A stretch of DNA of 64,000 bases, from the NCBI RefSeq assembly GCF_013387495.1, contig NZ_JABZEE010000055.1:1-64000 (forward strand). Direction: 5' to 3'. The notes under the pieces were generated by a model. It had not been told where the DNA came from and searched no databases. It saw nothing but the letters and a program-made list of their open reading frames with translations. The stretch is from Streptomyces sp. PKU-EA00015 (GTDB lineage: Bacteria > Actinomycetota > Actinomycetes > Streptomycetales > Streptomycetaceae). Position numbers and translations under genes: made by a program. Position 1 is the stretch's first letter. Each line of letters starts with the position of its first letter. Positions 1 through 8,206 of the stretch are shown one piece after another.

Positions 1-19
1 ACGCTCGTGCTCAATACAC

Positions 20-574
20 CTAGATCCCGAGCCCTTCGATGACCACCGCGCCCGGCAGTGCGGCCAGTGCCTTGCCCGGAACGATCAGCTTGCCGCGGCG
101 GCGGCCGCTGCCGATGAGGACCCATTCGGTGTCGACGACCCGGGAGTCCACCAGCAGCGGCCAGTCGCCGGGCAGGCCGATGGGGGTGATCCCGCCGTAC
201 TCCATGCCGCTCTCGCCGGTCGCCGTGTCCATGGACGCGAACGAGGCCTTGCGGGCGCCCAGTTGCTTGCGCACGGCGCCGTTGACGTCGACGCGGGTGG
301 CGGAGAGGACGACACAGCCGGCGAGGGTGGTCTCGCCCGAGCGCTTGCCCGCGACGATGACGCAGTTGGCCGACTCGTCCAGCAGCTCCTGGCCGTAGTG
401 CTTCGCGAACACGGCGGTGTCGGCGATCTCGGGGTCGGTGTCGACGTAGATCAGCTGGTCGGCGGGGACGTCCCCGTGCCAGGCGCGCACGGCCTGGGCG
501 ACCGGTGCGGTGAGCTCGTCGAGGCAGTCGGGGGCGGGCCTGGCGTTGTCGAAGTTTCCGATGGGTGCGCGCAT
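20..574 (-). CDS. YbaK/prolyl-tRNA deacylase-domain protein
   Basis: A 184-residue protein of the YbaK/ProX/EbsC fold. Family members hydrolyse mischarged aminoacyl-tRNAs in trans in the cytoplasm; the substrate here is unknown. The fold is recognised from the central run of beta strands with VIVAGKRSGE (about residues 72-81) and the C-terminal MEYGGITPIGLP (124-135), typical of YbaK proteins. The ATG at 574 (MRAPIGNF) is chosen; the frame stays open further upstream, but those residues look like non-coding Arg-rich sequence overlapping the neighbour. It lies 44 nt downstream of the XRE-cupin regulator on the same strand, so the two are probably co-transcribed. Confidence 0.85.
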   Translation of the reverse strand: MRAPIGNFDNARPAPDCLDELTAPVAQAVRAWHGDVPADQLIYVDTDPEIADTAVFAKHYGQELLDESANCVIVAGKRSGETTLAGCVVLSATRVDVNGAVRKQLGARKASFASMDTATGESGMEYGGITPIGLPGDWPLLVDSRVVDTEWVLIGSGRRRGKLIVPGKALAALPGAVVIEGLGI

Positions 575-618
575 GTACCGCACGCTAACAGCGCACCGCG
601 GGGACGTGTCCGGGTGTC

Positions 619-1191
619 TCAGCGCACAGGCGGCACGGAGACGGCCATGGTCAGTTCGACGGTCTCGTCGCCGTCGTTGCGGTAGGCGTGCGGGACGTTC
701 GCGTCGAAACTGGCGGAGGTGCCCGCCGGCACGGCGTGGGGCCGTCCGTCGACGACGAGGGTGAGCTCGCCGGCGGTGACGTGCAGCAGTTCGGTGGTGC
801 CCTCGGGGTGGGGGTCGGAGACGCTTTCGTCGCCGGGCACCAGCCGCCAGGCCCACAGTTCGAGCGGGCCGCCGCGTTCGTTGCCGACCAGCAGGGTGGT
901 GGAACTGCCCGCCGGGGTGGACCACATGCGTACGGCCTGCTCGGGCGGGACGATCCGCACCTGGGGGCCCTGCCCGTAGTCGAGGAGCGTGGTGATGCTG
1001 ACGCCGAGGGCGTCGGCGAGCTTCACCGTGGTGCCGATGCTGGGGTTGGTGCGCGCCTGCTCGATCTGGATGATCATGCCCCGGCTCACGCCGGAGCGGG
1101 CGGCGAGGGCGTCCAGGGTGAATCCCCGCTCACCGCGCCAGTGCTTGAGGTTGCGGGCGAGCGACTGCGTGAGCTGGTCGAGATCCGACAC
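619..1191 (-). CDS. XRE-family regulator with C-terminal cupin domain
   Basis: A 190-residue DNA-binding regulator. Residues about 10-70 form a helix-turn-helix of the XRE/Cro type (LDALAARSGVSRGMIIQIEQ). The C-terminal half is a small cupin barrel (ELLHVTAGELTLVVDG), the architecture of PuuR/SutR-like regulators that sense small molecules. The GTG at 1191 is preferred; an upstream TTG at 1224 would place the coding start inside the palindrome at 1218-1235. It is divergent from an EamA exporter and upstream of a YbaK protein, a recurrent three-gene arrangement. It most likely controls the exporter and itself through that palindrome. Confidence 0.85.
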   Translation of the reverse strand: MSDLDQLTQSLARNLKHWRGERGFTLDALAARSGVSRGMIIQIEQARTNPSIGTTVKLADALGVSITTLLDYGQGPQVRIVPPEQAVRMWSTPAGSSTTLLVGNERGGPLELWAWRLVPGDESVSDPHPEGTTELLHVTAGELTLVVDGRPHAVPAGTSASFDANVPHAYRNDGDETVELTMAVSVPPVR

Positions 1192-1217
1192 GTTCCGTCC
1201 AATATTTTCAATAGTGG

Positions 1218-1235
1218 AGTTCAATGGAATGAACT
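1218..1235. promoter_or_regulatory. candidate operator of the XRE-cupin regulator
   Basis: AGTTCA-N6-TGAACT, a perfect 6-bp inverted repeat, lies between the divergent regulator and the EamA gene in an AT-rich patch (AATATTTTCAATA just to its left). Position and symmetry fit a dimeric XRE operator for autoregulation and control of the exporter. Confidence 0.5.
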
Positions 1236-1283
1236 ACCGTGTGGTGCACCCCATCGTTCACCGCACTGTACTGCGAGGCTGTC

Positions 1284-2150
1284 ATGACCGCACTGTTCGC
1301 CCTGGCCACCAGCCTCCTGTGGGGGCTGGCCGACTTCGGCGGCGGAGTGCTCACCCGACGGATGCCGGCTCTGACCGTCGTGGTCGCCTCGCAGTCGGTC
1401 GCAGTCGTGGTGCTCGGCGCGATCGTGGTGGCCACCGGCGGCTTCGCCGAGGCCGGACCGCGGCTGTGGTACGCGGCCGCGGCGGGCGTGGTCGGGCCGG
1501 TCGCGATGCTCTCGTTCTACAAGGCGCTGGCCCTCGGACCGATGGGCGTCGTGTCGCCGCTGGGCTCCCTGGGTGTGGCCGTGCCCGTGGGCGTCGGCCT
1601 CGTGCTGGGCGAGCGGCCGGGCCTGCTGCAGTTCGCGGGCATCGGCGTGGCCGTCGTCGGCATCGTCCTCGCGGGCGGACCTGAACTTCGCGGCGCACCG
1701 GTGCAGCGGCAGGCGGTCCTGCTGACCCTGACGGCGGCGTTCGGCTTCGGCGCCGTCATGGCGCTGATCGCCGAGGCGTCCACCACGGTCACCGGCCTCT
1801 TCCTCGCCCTGTTCGTGCAGCGGGTGACCAACGTGGCGGTGGGCGGCGCCGCGCTGTACGTCTCGGTCAGGCGCGGCGGGCGGGCGCTTCCCGAGGACGG
1901 CGGCATGCGCGTCGTCCTGGCGTCGCTCCCGGCGCTCGCGTTCGTGGGGCTGGCCGACGTGGCGGCGAACGGCACGTACTCCGTCGCGGCGCAGACGGGG
2001 CCCGTCACGGTCGCGGCCGTCCTGGCCAACCTCTATCCGGTGGTGACCGTGCTCGCCGCGCTGGCCGTACTCAAGGAACGGCTGCGCGCGGTGCAGGCGG
2101 CGGGCGCGGGACTCGCCCTCGTCGGCACGGTGCTTCTGGCGACGGGCTGA
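1284..2150 (+). CDS. EamA/DMT-family transporter
   Basis: A 288-residue integral membrane protein with about ten hydrophobic segments in two five-helix halves, the EamA (drug/metabolite transporter) layout. The N-terminus ALATSLLWGLADFGGG is typical of the family. It is probably an exporter in the cytoplasmic membrane; the substrate cannot be read from sequence. The ATG at 1284 is chosen because it starts directly before the first helix; a frame start 45 nt upstream adds an unlikely hydrophilic tail. It is divergent from the XRE-cupin regulator with a shared palindromic operator, so it is probably the regulator's main target. Confidence 0.85.
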   Translation: MTALFALATSLLWGLADFGGGVLTRRMPALTVVVASQSVAVVVLGAIVVATGGFAEAGPRLWYAAAAGVVGPVAMLSFYKALALGPMGVVSPLGSLGVAVPVGVGLVLGERPGLLQFAGIGVAVVGIVLAGGPELRGAPVQRQAVLLTLTAAFGFGAVMALIAEASTTVTGLFLALFVQRVTNVAVGGAALYVSVRRGGRALPEDGGMRVVLASLPALAFVGLADVAANGTYSVAAQTGPVTVAAVLANLYPVVTVLAALAVLKERLRAVQAAGAGLALVGTVLLATG

Positions 2151-2153
2151 TCA

Positions 2154-2176
2154 CCCCCGGTGTGCATGGCCGGGGG
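2154..2176. terminator. hairpin between convergent EamA and acyltransferase genes
   Basis: CCCCCGG at 2154-2160 pairs with CCGGGGG at 2170-2176 around a 9-nt loop, immediately after the EamA stop codon. It is short but well placed as a shared terminator. Confidence 0.5.
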
Positions 2177-2185
2177 ACGTGCCTG

Positions 2186-2923
2186 TCAGCCTTCCTCCAA
2201 CTCGGCGAGCGCGAGCAGTTGCTCGGGCGTGACGCCTTCCGGGATCGGCACGGGGGCGGGCGTCCGCAGCGGCGGCTGCCAGCCGTCCACCGGGTCCCAG
2301 CGGCGCACGACGCGTGCGGGCGCCCCCGCCACCACCGCGTGGTCGGGCACCTCCCCCCGTACGACCGCGCCCGCGGCGACCACGACGTTGCGGCCGAGCC
2401 GGGCGCCGGGCAGGATCACGGCGCCCGTGCCCAGCCAGCAGCCCCGTCCGATCTCGACCGGCTCCGTGCGCGGCCACTGCTTGCCGACCGGCTGTCCGGG
2501 GTCGTCGTAACTGTGGTTGGTCGACGTGATGTAGACGTACGGCCCGCAGTAGGTGTCCGAGCCGATGGTGACGCGCGTGTCGGCGATGACGTGGCTGCCG
2601 CGTCCGAGGACGACGCCGTCGCCGAGGGTCAGGACCGGGTCGGGGCCGAGGTCCAGGTCCGGCATCATGCCGGCCGTGAGCGTGACCTGCTCGGCGATGA
2701 TGCAGTGGTCGCCCAGTTCGATCCAGCCCTCACCGAAGACGGTCCCCTGCGGGAAGGCCAGCCGGGTGCCGTGGCCCAGCCGCCTGAAGCGCAGCCGGCC
2801 GGGGTGTTCGGCGGTGACGGAACCCGCCTCCTGCACCCAGCGCCAGCCGCGGTGGACGGCACGCGCGAGAACACGCCGCCGCCAGGCGGTCAGCGATGAG
2901 AACGTGTTTCTGTTCTTCGGCAC
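2186..2923 (-). CDS. hexapeptide-repeat (LbetaH) acyltransferase
   Basis: A 245-residue cytosolic acyltransferase of the left-handed beta-helix superfamily. Residues about 85-205 carry hexapeptide-type repeats (LGDGVVLGRGSHVIADTRVT, IGRGCWLGTGAVILPGA). The C-terminus has the family's VVRGEVPDHAVVAGAPARVV. Relatives acetylate sugars or antibiotics; the acceptor is unknown. The GTG at 2923 (VPKNRNTFSSL) gives the length and N-terminus usual for Streptomyces homologues. The frame remains open far upstream only because it runs antisense to the carbonic anhydrase gene. It is divergent from that gene, another hexapeptide protein. Confidence 0.85.
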   Translation of the reverse strand: MPKNRNTFSSLTAWRRRVLARAVHRGWRWVQEAGSVTAEHPGRLRFRRLGHGTRLAFPQGTVFGEGWIELGDHCIIAEQVTLTAGMMPDLDLGPDPVLTLGDGVVLGRGSHVIADTRVTIGSDTYCGPYVYITSTNHSYDDPGQPVGKQWPRTEPVEIGRGCWLGTGAVILPGARLGRNVVVAAGAVVRGEVPDHAVVAGAPARVVRRWDPVDGWQPPLRTPAPVPIPEGVTPEQLLALAELEEG

Positions 2924-3074
2924 CCGCACACGGTAGTCGGCCGCCTGTGGCCCGATCCGCGCACCGTGCTGTGACGTTCGCCCCAACCGGGTCGGTGCAC
3001 CCTGGCCGTTCGGCCCGCAGCGAGGTCGCTTACGGTGCAAGCAGGCGCGGCACGGATCACCGAGGAGAGACGGC

Positions 3075-3605
3075 ATGGCGGAGCGGGCACTGATCGCGGG
3101 TGTGGGTGGCAAGGAACCGAACGTCGACCCGGACGCCTTCACCGCGCCCACGTCGGTGGTCATGGGCGAGGTGACGCTGGCCGCCGGTGCGAGCGTCTGG
3201 TACCAGAGCGTGCTGCGCGGGGACGGCGGTCCGATCGTGATCGGCGCGCAGAGCAACATCCAGGACAACTGCACCGTCCACGTCGACCCCGGTTTCCCGG
3301 TGACCGTGGGCGAGCGGGTGTCGGTCGGCCACAACGCGGTGCTGCACGGCTGCACGGTGGAGGACGACGTCCTGGTCGGCATGGGTGCGACGGTCCTGAA
3401 CGGCGCGCACATCGGGGCGGGTTCGCTGATCGCGGCCCAGGCTCTGGTTCCGCAGGGCATGCGGGTGCCGCCGGGTTCGCTGGTCGCGGGCGTCCCTGCG
3501 AAGGTCCGCCGGGAGCTGACGGACGAGGAGCGCGAGGGCATCAAGGTGAACGCGGCGGTGTACGTGGACCTGGCGAAGGAGCACCGCGCGGCACACGGCG
3601 GGTGA
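3075..3605 (+). CDS. gamma-carbonic anhydrase family protein
   Basis: A 176-residue left-handed beta-helix protein of the gamma-carbonic anhydrase/YrdA group. The repeats run from about residue 30 to 140. Candidate metal-ligand positions of the family are visible as H69 in CTVHVD, H86 in VGHNAVLHG and H91. A good ribosome site (GAGGAGAG) precedes the ATG at 3075. Family members form trimers that bind metal between subunits; carbonic anhydrase activity is proven for few, so the exact reaction is uncertain. It is transcribed divergently from the acyltransferase and ends at a strong bidirectional hairpin. Confidence 0.85.
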   Translation: MAERALIAGVGGKEPNVDPDAFTAPTSVVMGEVTLAAGASVWYQSVLRGDGGPIVIGAQSNIQDNCTVHVDPGFPVTVGERVSVGHNAVLHGCTVEDDVLVGMGATVLNGAHIGAGSLIAAQALVPQGMRVPPGSLVAGVPAKVRRELTDEEREGIKVNAAVYVDLAKEHRAAHGG

Positions 3606-3664
3606 CCGCCGGGCCCGGTACGGCGCACGGAAGGTGGCCGCGCGTGGGGGCGGTTGAACCGCGC

Positions 3665-3693
3665 GGCCCCGCCCCTCGACGGGGAGCGGGGCC
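3665..3693. terminator. bidirectional terminator
   Basis: GGCCCCGC at 3665-3672 pairs with GCGGGGCC at 3686-3693, and inner CCC/GGG pairs lengthen the stem. It lies between the convergent carbonic anhydrase and DedA genes. Confidence 0.7.
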
Positions 3694-3723
3694 GGGGCTC
3701 ACGGCAGTGTACTCGTCGCGTCG

Positions 3724-4377
3724 TCAGTCGGCGGCGGGAACGGGCTCCGGCTCGCGGACCGCGGGCGCCTCGGCCGCGGCCTTCTTGGCGCGGTTCTTCA
3801 GAACGAGCATCGACGTGACGCCGATCAGCACCGCGAGAACCAGGCCCAGCCAGGAGAACCGCTTCAGCCACGCCTCGGCGACCACGCCGACCGAGTAGAC
3901 GACGGCCGTCGTGCCGCCCGCCCAGAGGATGCCGCCGAAGACGTTGGCGATCAGGAACTTCCAGTACGGCATGCGCAGCACGCCGGCCAGCGGTCCGGCG
4001 AAGATGCGCAGCAGGGCGACGAAGCGGCCGAAGAAGACGGCCCACATGCCCCACTTCTCGAACGAGCGCTCCGCCATCGCGATCTGGGCTTCGCCGCAGT
4101 GCTTGGGGAACTTTCCACCGAGCCAGGCCAGCAGCGGCCGGCCGCCCTTGCGGCCGATGGCGTATCCGATGGAGTCCCCGATGATGGCGCCGGCGGTGGC
4201 GCAGGCGCCGAGGACGTAGGGGTTGATCTCGCCGTGCTGGGACGCGAGCAGCGCCGAGCTGACGAGGACGATCTCCCCCGGCAACGGGATGCCGAGGCTT
4301 TCGAGTCCGATGACCACACCCACCAGGAGGTAGATGCTGAGCGGAGGGATGGTCTCGAGCCACTCCTGGACGTGCAA
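3724..4377 (-). CDS. DedA-family membrane protein
   Basis: A 217-residue polytopic membrane protein of the DedA (VTT) family, which acts as lipid flippases/scramblases for undecaprenyl phosphate or phospholipids. Family hallmarks are visible: ESLGIPLPGEIVLV near residue 27, GDSIGYAIGRKGG, and the FFGRFVALLRIFAGPLAG motif with its conserved Gly/Arg. A TTG start at 4377 (LHVQEWLE) is preferred because GGAAGGAA sits just upstream. An in-frame upstream ATG at 4434 would add a charged, non-conserved tail. The C-terminus is a Lys/Ala/Glu-rich cytosolic tail. Confidence 0.85.
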   Translation of the reverse strand: MHVQEWLETIPPLSIYLLVGVVIGLESLGIPLPGEIVLVSSALLASQHGEINPYVLGACATAGAIIGDSIGYAIGRKGGRPLLAWLGGKFPKHCGEAQIAMAERSFEKWGMWAVFFGRFVALLRIFAGPLAGVLRMPYWKFLIANVFGGILWAGGTTAVVYSVGVVAEAWLKRFSWLGLVLAVLIGVTSMLVLKNRAKKAAAEAPAVREPEPVPAAD

Positions 4378-4463
4378 CGCCGGTTCCTTCCGTACCACCG
4401 GGCCGCTGCCCGGCGTGCACCCCCGTCGGCGCACGCCGGGGCAGCCTACCCGGTGCGACGGCG

Positions 4464-4916
4464 TCAGCTGCTGGGGCGCAGGGTCCAGACGATGGTCATT
4501 TCGCCGGTGACGGCGCCGTCCTCGCGCTGGATGCTGATGTGCACCGGGAACTCGGGGCGCTCTCCGGCGTCGAGCTCCTTGACGACGTCCGCCACCGGGC
4601 GGGCGAGTGTGGCGGTGGCCGTGACGACGCCCATGGCGAGCTTCTTGTACCCGATCTCCGCCTTGACCGCGAGGGGCACGGCACGGCTCAGCTGGTCGCC
4701 GAAGGCGCTGAGGACGATCGCGCCGCTCGCGGACTCGGCAAGCGTGAACATGGCACCGGCGTGCGGACCGCCGACGTGGTTGTGGAAGTCGGCCTGGTCC
4801 GGCATCCGCAGGACCGCCCGCTCCGCGGTCGTCTCCAGGAACTCGAGGTTGAGGGTCCGGACCATGGGAACGGTGGCGGCGAGCATCTCGCCGATGGATG
4901 TCTGGTCTGCGCTCAT
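4464..4916 (-). CDS. hotdog-fold (PaaI/DUF4442-like) thioesterase family protein
   Basis: A 150-residue single hotdog-fold protein. HNHVGGPHAGAMFTLAESASG (split across residues about 44-64) is the segment that in PaaI-like thioesterases carries the catalytic side chain after the buried helix. Relatives hydrolyse acyl-CoA thioesters in the cytosol. The substrate is unknown. The ATG at 4916 (MSADQTSIGEML) is preferred over an in-frame upstream start at 5024, which would overlap the promoter of the divergent gene. It lies 86 nt upstream of dedA on the same strand and may share a transcript with it. Confidence 0.8.
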   Translation of the reverse strand: MSADQTSIGEMLAATVPMVRTLNLEFLETTAERAVLRMPDQADFHNHVGGPHAGAMFTLAESASGAIVLSAFGDQLSRAVPLAVKAEIGYKKLAMGVVTATATLARPVADVVKELDAGERPEFPVHISIQREDGAVTGEMTIVWTLRPSS

Positions 4917-5022
4917 GGGCCGGATGTTACCCACGAGTAGGGGCGCTTGGCCATCCCCTGCGGGGCGCCGGCCCGGGGGCGGACGTGGATCCGCCGTCGC
5001 GGCCCCTCTATGGTTACTCGCC

Positions 5023-6039
5023 ATGTGGCCAGGACAGCAGCCGCCCGGGGGCGAGCAGAACCCGCAGGACCAGAACCCGTACCAGCAGCCGGGGTACCAG
5101 CAGCCGAACCCCTATCAGCAGCCGGGGTACCAGCAGCCGAACCCGTACCAGCAGCCGACCGCGCCGCAGTACGCCGTGCCCGGCCAGATGCCGGGTGCGC
5201 CCATGCCGCCGCAGGACGACAAGAAGAAGACGACGATCGTCGCCGTCGTCGCCGCGACCGCCGTGGTCGTGGCCGCCGCGGTCACCGGCTTCGTCGTGCT
5301 GAAGGACGACGACCAGGGCACGTCCGACAAGGGCGGCGGCACCACGGCCTCCAAGACGCCCGGCGGCGACACCTCGTCGGAGCCGACGCCGTCGCCGTCG
5401 GTGGACAACCCGCGCGACGGCAGTGACGCCAAGCCCACCATCGCGGGCTGGAAGGTCGTCACCAACCCCAAGCACGGCACCCAGTTCGACGTCCCGCCCG
5501 AGTGGGAGGTGGCGGGCTCGGGCGTGAGCACCTTCTTCGAGGACGAGAAGAAGGGCGACGGTTCGCCCGCGGTGGTGATGGGCGCTCCTGCTCACTACAA
5601 GAGCAAGTGGTGCGAGTTCGACACCGACAAGGACGGCAGCCTCGAGACGTGGGGCCTGAGCACCGTCGGCACCAAGGGCGGCAAGGGCGCCAAGACCGCT
5701 GCCGAGGCCGCCTACAACGAGGCCGGCAACTGGGTGTGGGCCGGCTACGCGCAGACCGAGCCCAAGGGCACGGTCAAGATCACCAAGGCCAAGGACTACA
5801 CGACCACGTCCGGTCTGAAGGGCAGCGTGGCCACGGCCACGGCGCTGGGAGTGAAGAAGGAGAACAAGTGCGAGACCGACGGCAAGTCGATCGCCTTCTC
5901 CTTCAAGAACACCAAGGGTGACTTCAAGAGCTGGGTGCTCTACGCCAACACCGGCGTCAAGGACGAGGTCGACAACGCGACCATCCAGAAGATCCTCAGC
6001 ACCGTGCGTCTGGTCGAGCCGACGGAGTCGGACTCCTGA
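5023..6039 (+). CDS. membrane-anchored protein with Pro/Gln/Tyr-rich N-terminal repeats
   Basis: A 338-residue protein. Residues 1-65 are low complexity with tandem QQPGYQQPNPY-type units (three copies) and lie in the cytosol. A single hydrophobic helix follows a Lys-rich stop (DDKKKTTIVAVVAATAVVV, about 67-90). The outside part begins with a Ser/Thr/Gly-rich linker (95-140) and then a globular domain of about 190 residues with two cysteines near CEFDTDKDG and KCETDGK. This Streptomyces architecture is common but functionally undefined. The ATG at 5023 is chosen because everything upstream in the frame is antisense to the hotdog gene. Confidence 0.8.
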   Translation: MWPGQQPPGGEQNPQDQNPYQQPGYQQPNPYQQPGYQQPNPYQQPTAPQYAVPGQMPGAPMPPQDDKKKTTIVAVVAATAVVVAAAVTGFVVLKDDDQGTSDKGGGTTASKTPGGDTSSEPTPSPSVDNPRDGSDAKPTIAGWKVVTNPKHGTQFDVPPEWEVAGSGVSTFFEDEKKGDGSPAVVMGAPAHYKSKWCEFDTDKDGSLETWGLSTVGTKGGKGAKTAAEAAYNEAGNWVWAGYAQTEPKGTVKITKAKDYTTTSGLKGSVATATALGVKKENKCETDGKSIAFSFKNTKGDFKSWVLYANTGVKDEVDNATIQKILSTVRLVEPTESDS

Positions 6040-6046
6040 CTCCTTC

Positions 6047-6080
6047 CCCGGCCGTGACGGCAGCGCCCGTCACGGCCGGG
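6047..6080. terminator. bidirectional terminator, 14-bp perfect stem
   Basis: CCCGGCCGTGACGG at 6047-6060 pairs perfectly with 6067-6080 around a 6-nt loop (CAGCGC). It sits between convergent genes ending at 6039 and 6109. Confidence 0.8.
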
Positions 6081-6108
6081 CCGCCGCGGGCTCCGGCAGC
6101 AGGCGGGT

Positions 6109-6954
6109 TCAGCCCACGCTGAACGCGCCGTCGGGCGGCGGAGGCGAGGCGACCGCGTCCGTGTCGTGGACCGGGCGTGCGTCCCCGGTGAAACGCGCCA
6201 GGGCCTCGCCGTACTCGACGCGGGCCGGGAACGCGTCGGCCGCGACCAGGCGGGTGAGGCGGGCGACGTCGATCGGCTCGTGGGAGGCGACGAGCACCGC
6301 GTTGCCGAAGCGGCGGCCCCGCAGCACAGCTGGTTCCGCGATCAGTGCCAGCTCCGTGAACACCTCCGCGTATGTGGCGAGTTGGGAGCGCAGGAAGGCG
6401 AAGGGCGCACCGTCAGCCAGGTTCGCCGCGTACGTGCCGTCCGCGCGCAGCACCCGCTCCACGGCCCGGGCGTACTCCAGGGACGTCAGATGCGCGGGGA
6501 CGCGCGAGCCGCCGAACACGTCGCCGATCACCACGTCGGCGCTGCCTGCCGGCGCCTCCTCCAGCCAGGTCCGCGCGTCCGCGGCGTGGACCGTGATCCC
6601 GCTGCCGGGCGGCAGGGGCAGGTGTTCGGCGACGAGCGCGACGAGGCCCCGGTCGGCCTCCACCACGTGCTGGCGGGCGTCCGGCCGGACCGCCGCCATC
6701 CGGCGCGGCAGGGCGAGCGCGCCGCCGCCGAGGTGCACGACGGACGGTGCCGCGGCACCGTCCGTCGCACGGTCGACGACATGGGCGAGCCGGCGCGCGT
6801 ACTCGAACTCGAGGTGCGTCGGCTCGTCGAGGTCGACGTACGACTGGGGCGCGTCGTCGACGGTCAGCAGCCAGGCCCGGTCCCGGTCGACGTCGGGCAT
6901 GAGCTTGGCGGTGCCGCCGTCGACGTCGCGCAGGACGGGGATCTGCTCGTTCAC
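6109..6954 (-). CDS. spermidine synthase-fold methyltransferase-like protein
   Basis: A 281-residue soluble protein with the Rossmann core of spermidine synthases and class I SAM methyltransferases. VVHLGGGALALPRRM (about residues 71-85) is the nucleotide-binding loop. VEADRGLVALV gives the acidic residue after strand 2, HAADARTWLEE the strand-3 acidic residue, and VVIGDVFGGSRVP the active-site strand. It lacks the N-terminal beta domain and the polyamine Asp pair of true SpeE. It therefore belongs to the actinobacterial SpeE-like group of unknown substrate rather than a proven polyamine enzyme. It is 61 nt downstream of tuf3, same strand. Confidence 0.75.
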   Translation of the reverse strand: MNEQIPVLRDVDGGTAKLMPDVDRDRAWLLTVDDAPQSYVDLDEPTHLEFEYARRLAHVVDRATDGAAAPSVVHLGGGALALPRRMAAVRPDARQHVVEADRGLVALVAEHLPLPPGSGITVHAADARTWLEEAPAGSADVVIGDVFGGSRVPAHLTSLEYARAVERVLRADGTYAANLADGAPFAFLRSQLATYAEVFTELALIAEPAVLRGRRFGNAVLVASHEPIDVARLTRLVAADAFPARVEYGEALARFTGDARPVHDTDAVASPPPPDGAFSVG

Positions 6955-7015
6955 CGCTCCATTGTGCCGGGCGGACCGGGGCGGCCCCCTTGCGGAGGAC
7001 CACCCCGGCCCGCGG

Positions 7016-8206
7016 TCACCCGACCGCGGTCACGGTCCCGGCCCCGACCGTGCGGCCGCCCTCGCGGATCGCGAAGCCGAGGCCGGACTCCAGGGGCACC
7101 TCCCGGCCCAGTTCGACGGTCATGGTGACCGTCTCACCGGGACGGGCGACCCCGCCCGCGCCGAGGTCGACGTCCCCGACGACGTCCGCGGTACGGATGT
7201 AGAACTGCGGCCGGTACCCGGTGGCCACCGGCGTGCTGCGGCCGCCCTCGCGCGCCGACAGGACGTAGACCTGCGCGGTGAAGCGGCGGCTGGGCACGAC
7301 ACTGCCCGGCGCCGCGACCACATGGCCGCGGCGCACCGCGTCGCGCGGCACCCCGCGCAGCAGCAGCGCGACGTTGTCGCCGGCCTCGGCCGACTCCATC
7401 GGCTTGCCGAAGGTCTCCAGCCCCGTGACGACGGTGCCGCCCTCTTGCCATGACGCAGTCGCCCCGAGGATCTGCACCCGGTCCCCCATGCGTACGGTGC
7501 CGCGCTCGACGGCTCCCGTGACGACCGTGCCGCGTCCGGTGATGGTGAGGACGTTCTCCACCGGCAGCAGGAACGGCGCGTCCGTGTACCTGACCGGCAT
7601 CGGCACATAGGTGTCGACGGCGTCGAGCAGCGCCTCGACGGCGGCCGTCCAGCGAGGGTCGCCCTGCAGCGCCCCGAGTCCGGACACGCGGACGACGGGC
7701 GCCGCGTCGCCGCCGTAACCGTGGACGGTGAGGAGGTCGCGGACCTCCAGCTCCACGAGGTCGGTGAGCTCGTCGTCACCGGCGTCCGCCTTGTTGAGCG
7801 CGACGACGATGTGGTCGACGCCCACCTGGCGGGCGAGGAGCACATGCTCGGCGGTCTGCGGCATGACGCCGTCGAGGGCCGAGACGACGAGGATGGCGCC
7901 GTCGAGCTGGGCCGCCCCGGTGACCATGTTCTTGACGTAGTCGGCGTGGCCCGGCATGTCGACGTGGGCGTAGTGCCGGGTGTCCGTCTCGTACTCGACG
8001 TGCGCGATGTTGATCGTGATGCCCCGCGCGGCCTCCTCCGGCGCCCGGTCGATGCGGTCGAAGGAGACGTACGACGTGCCGCCGCCGGAGCGCTCGCTGA
8101 GCACCTTGGTGATGGCGGCGGTCAGGGTGGTCTTGCCGTGGTCGACATGGCCCATGGTCCCGATGTTGAGGTGCGGCTTGGTGCGCACGTATGCCGTCTT
8201 GGGCAT
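7016..8206 (-). CDS. tuf3: divergent elongation factor Tu (EF-Tu3 type)
   Basis: A 396-residue complete EF-Tu with all three domains. GTPase motifs are GHVDHGKT (19-26), the G2 region RGITIN (61-66), DMPGHADYV (83-91; most EF-Tus have DCPG) and NKAD (138-141). It differs at many positions from the highly conserved major EF-Tu and is not preceded by fusA, rpsL or rpsG. It is therefore not the housekeeping tuf1 of the str operon. Streptomyces carry such a third copy; in S. coelicolor tuf3 is known to respond to the stringent response rather than to growth. A role as an alternative or antibiotic-tolerant EF-Tu is inference. Confidence 0.9.
   Translation of the reverse strand: MPKTAYVRTKPHLNIGTMGHVDHGKTTLTAAITKVLSERSGGGTSYVSFDRIDRAPEEAARGITINIAHVEYETDTRHYAHVDMPGHADYVKNMVTGAAQLDGAILVVSALDGVMPQTAEHVLLARQVGVDHIVVALNKADAGDDELTDLVELEVRDLLTVHGYGGDAAPVVRVSGLGALQGDPRWTAAVEALLDAVDTYVPMPVRYTDAPFLLPVENVLTITGRGTVVTGAVERGTVRMGDRVQILGATASWQEGGTVVTGLETFGKPMESAEAGDNVALLLRGVPRDAVRRGHVVAAPGSVVPSRRFTAQVYVLSAREGGRSTPVATGYRPQFYIRTADVVGDVDLGAGGVARPGETVTMTVELGREVPLESGLGFAIREGGRTVGAGTVTAVG

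Noticed and set aside
2924..4420. A single 744-codon minus-strand frame joining the acyltransferase to upstream sequence
   Set aside because: Only the last 245 codons look like protein; the rest is Arg/Pro/Ala noise antisense to the carbonic anhydrase and overlapping dedA.
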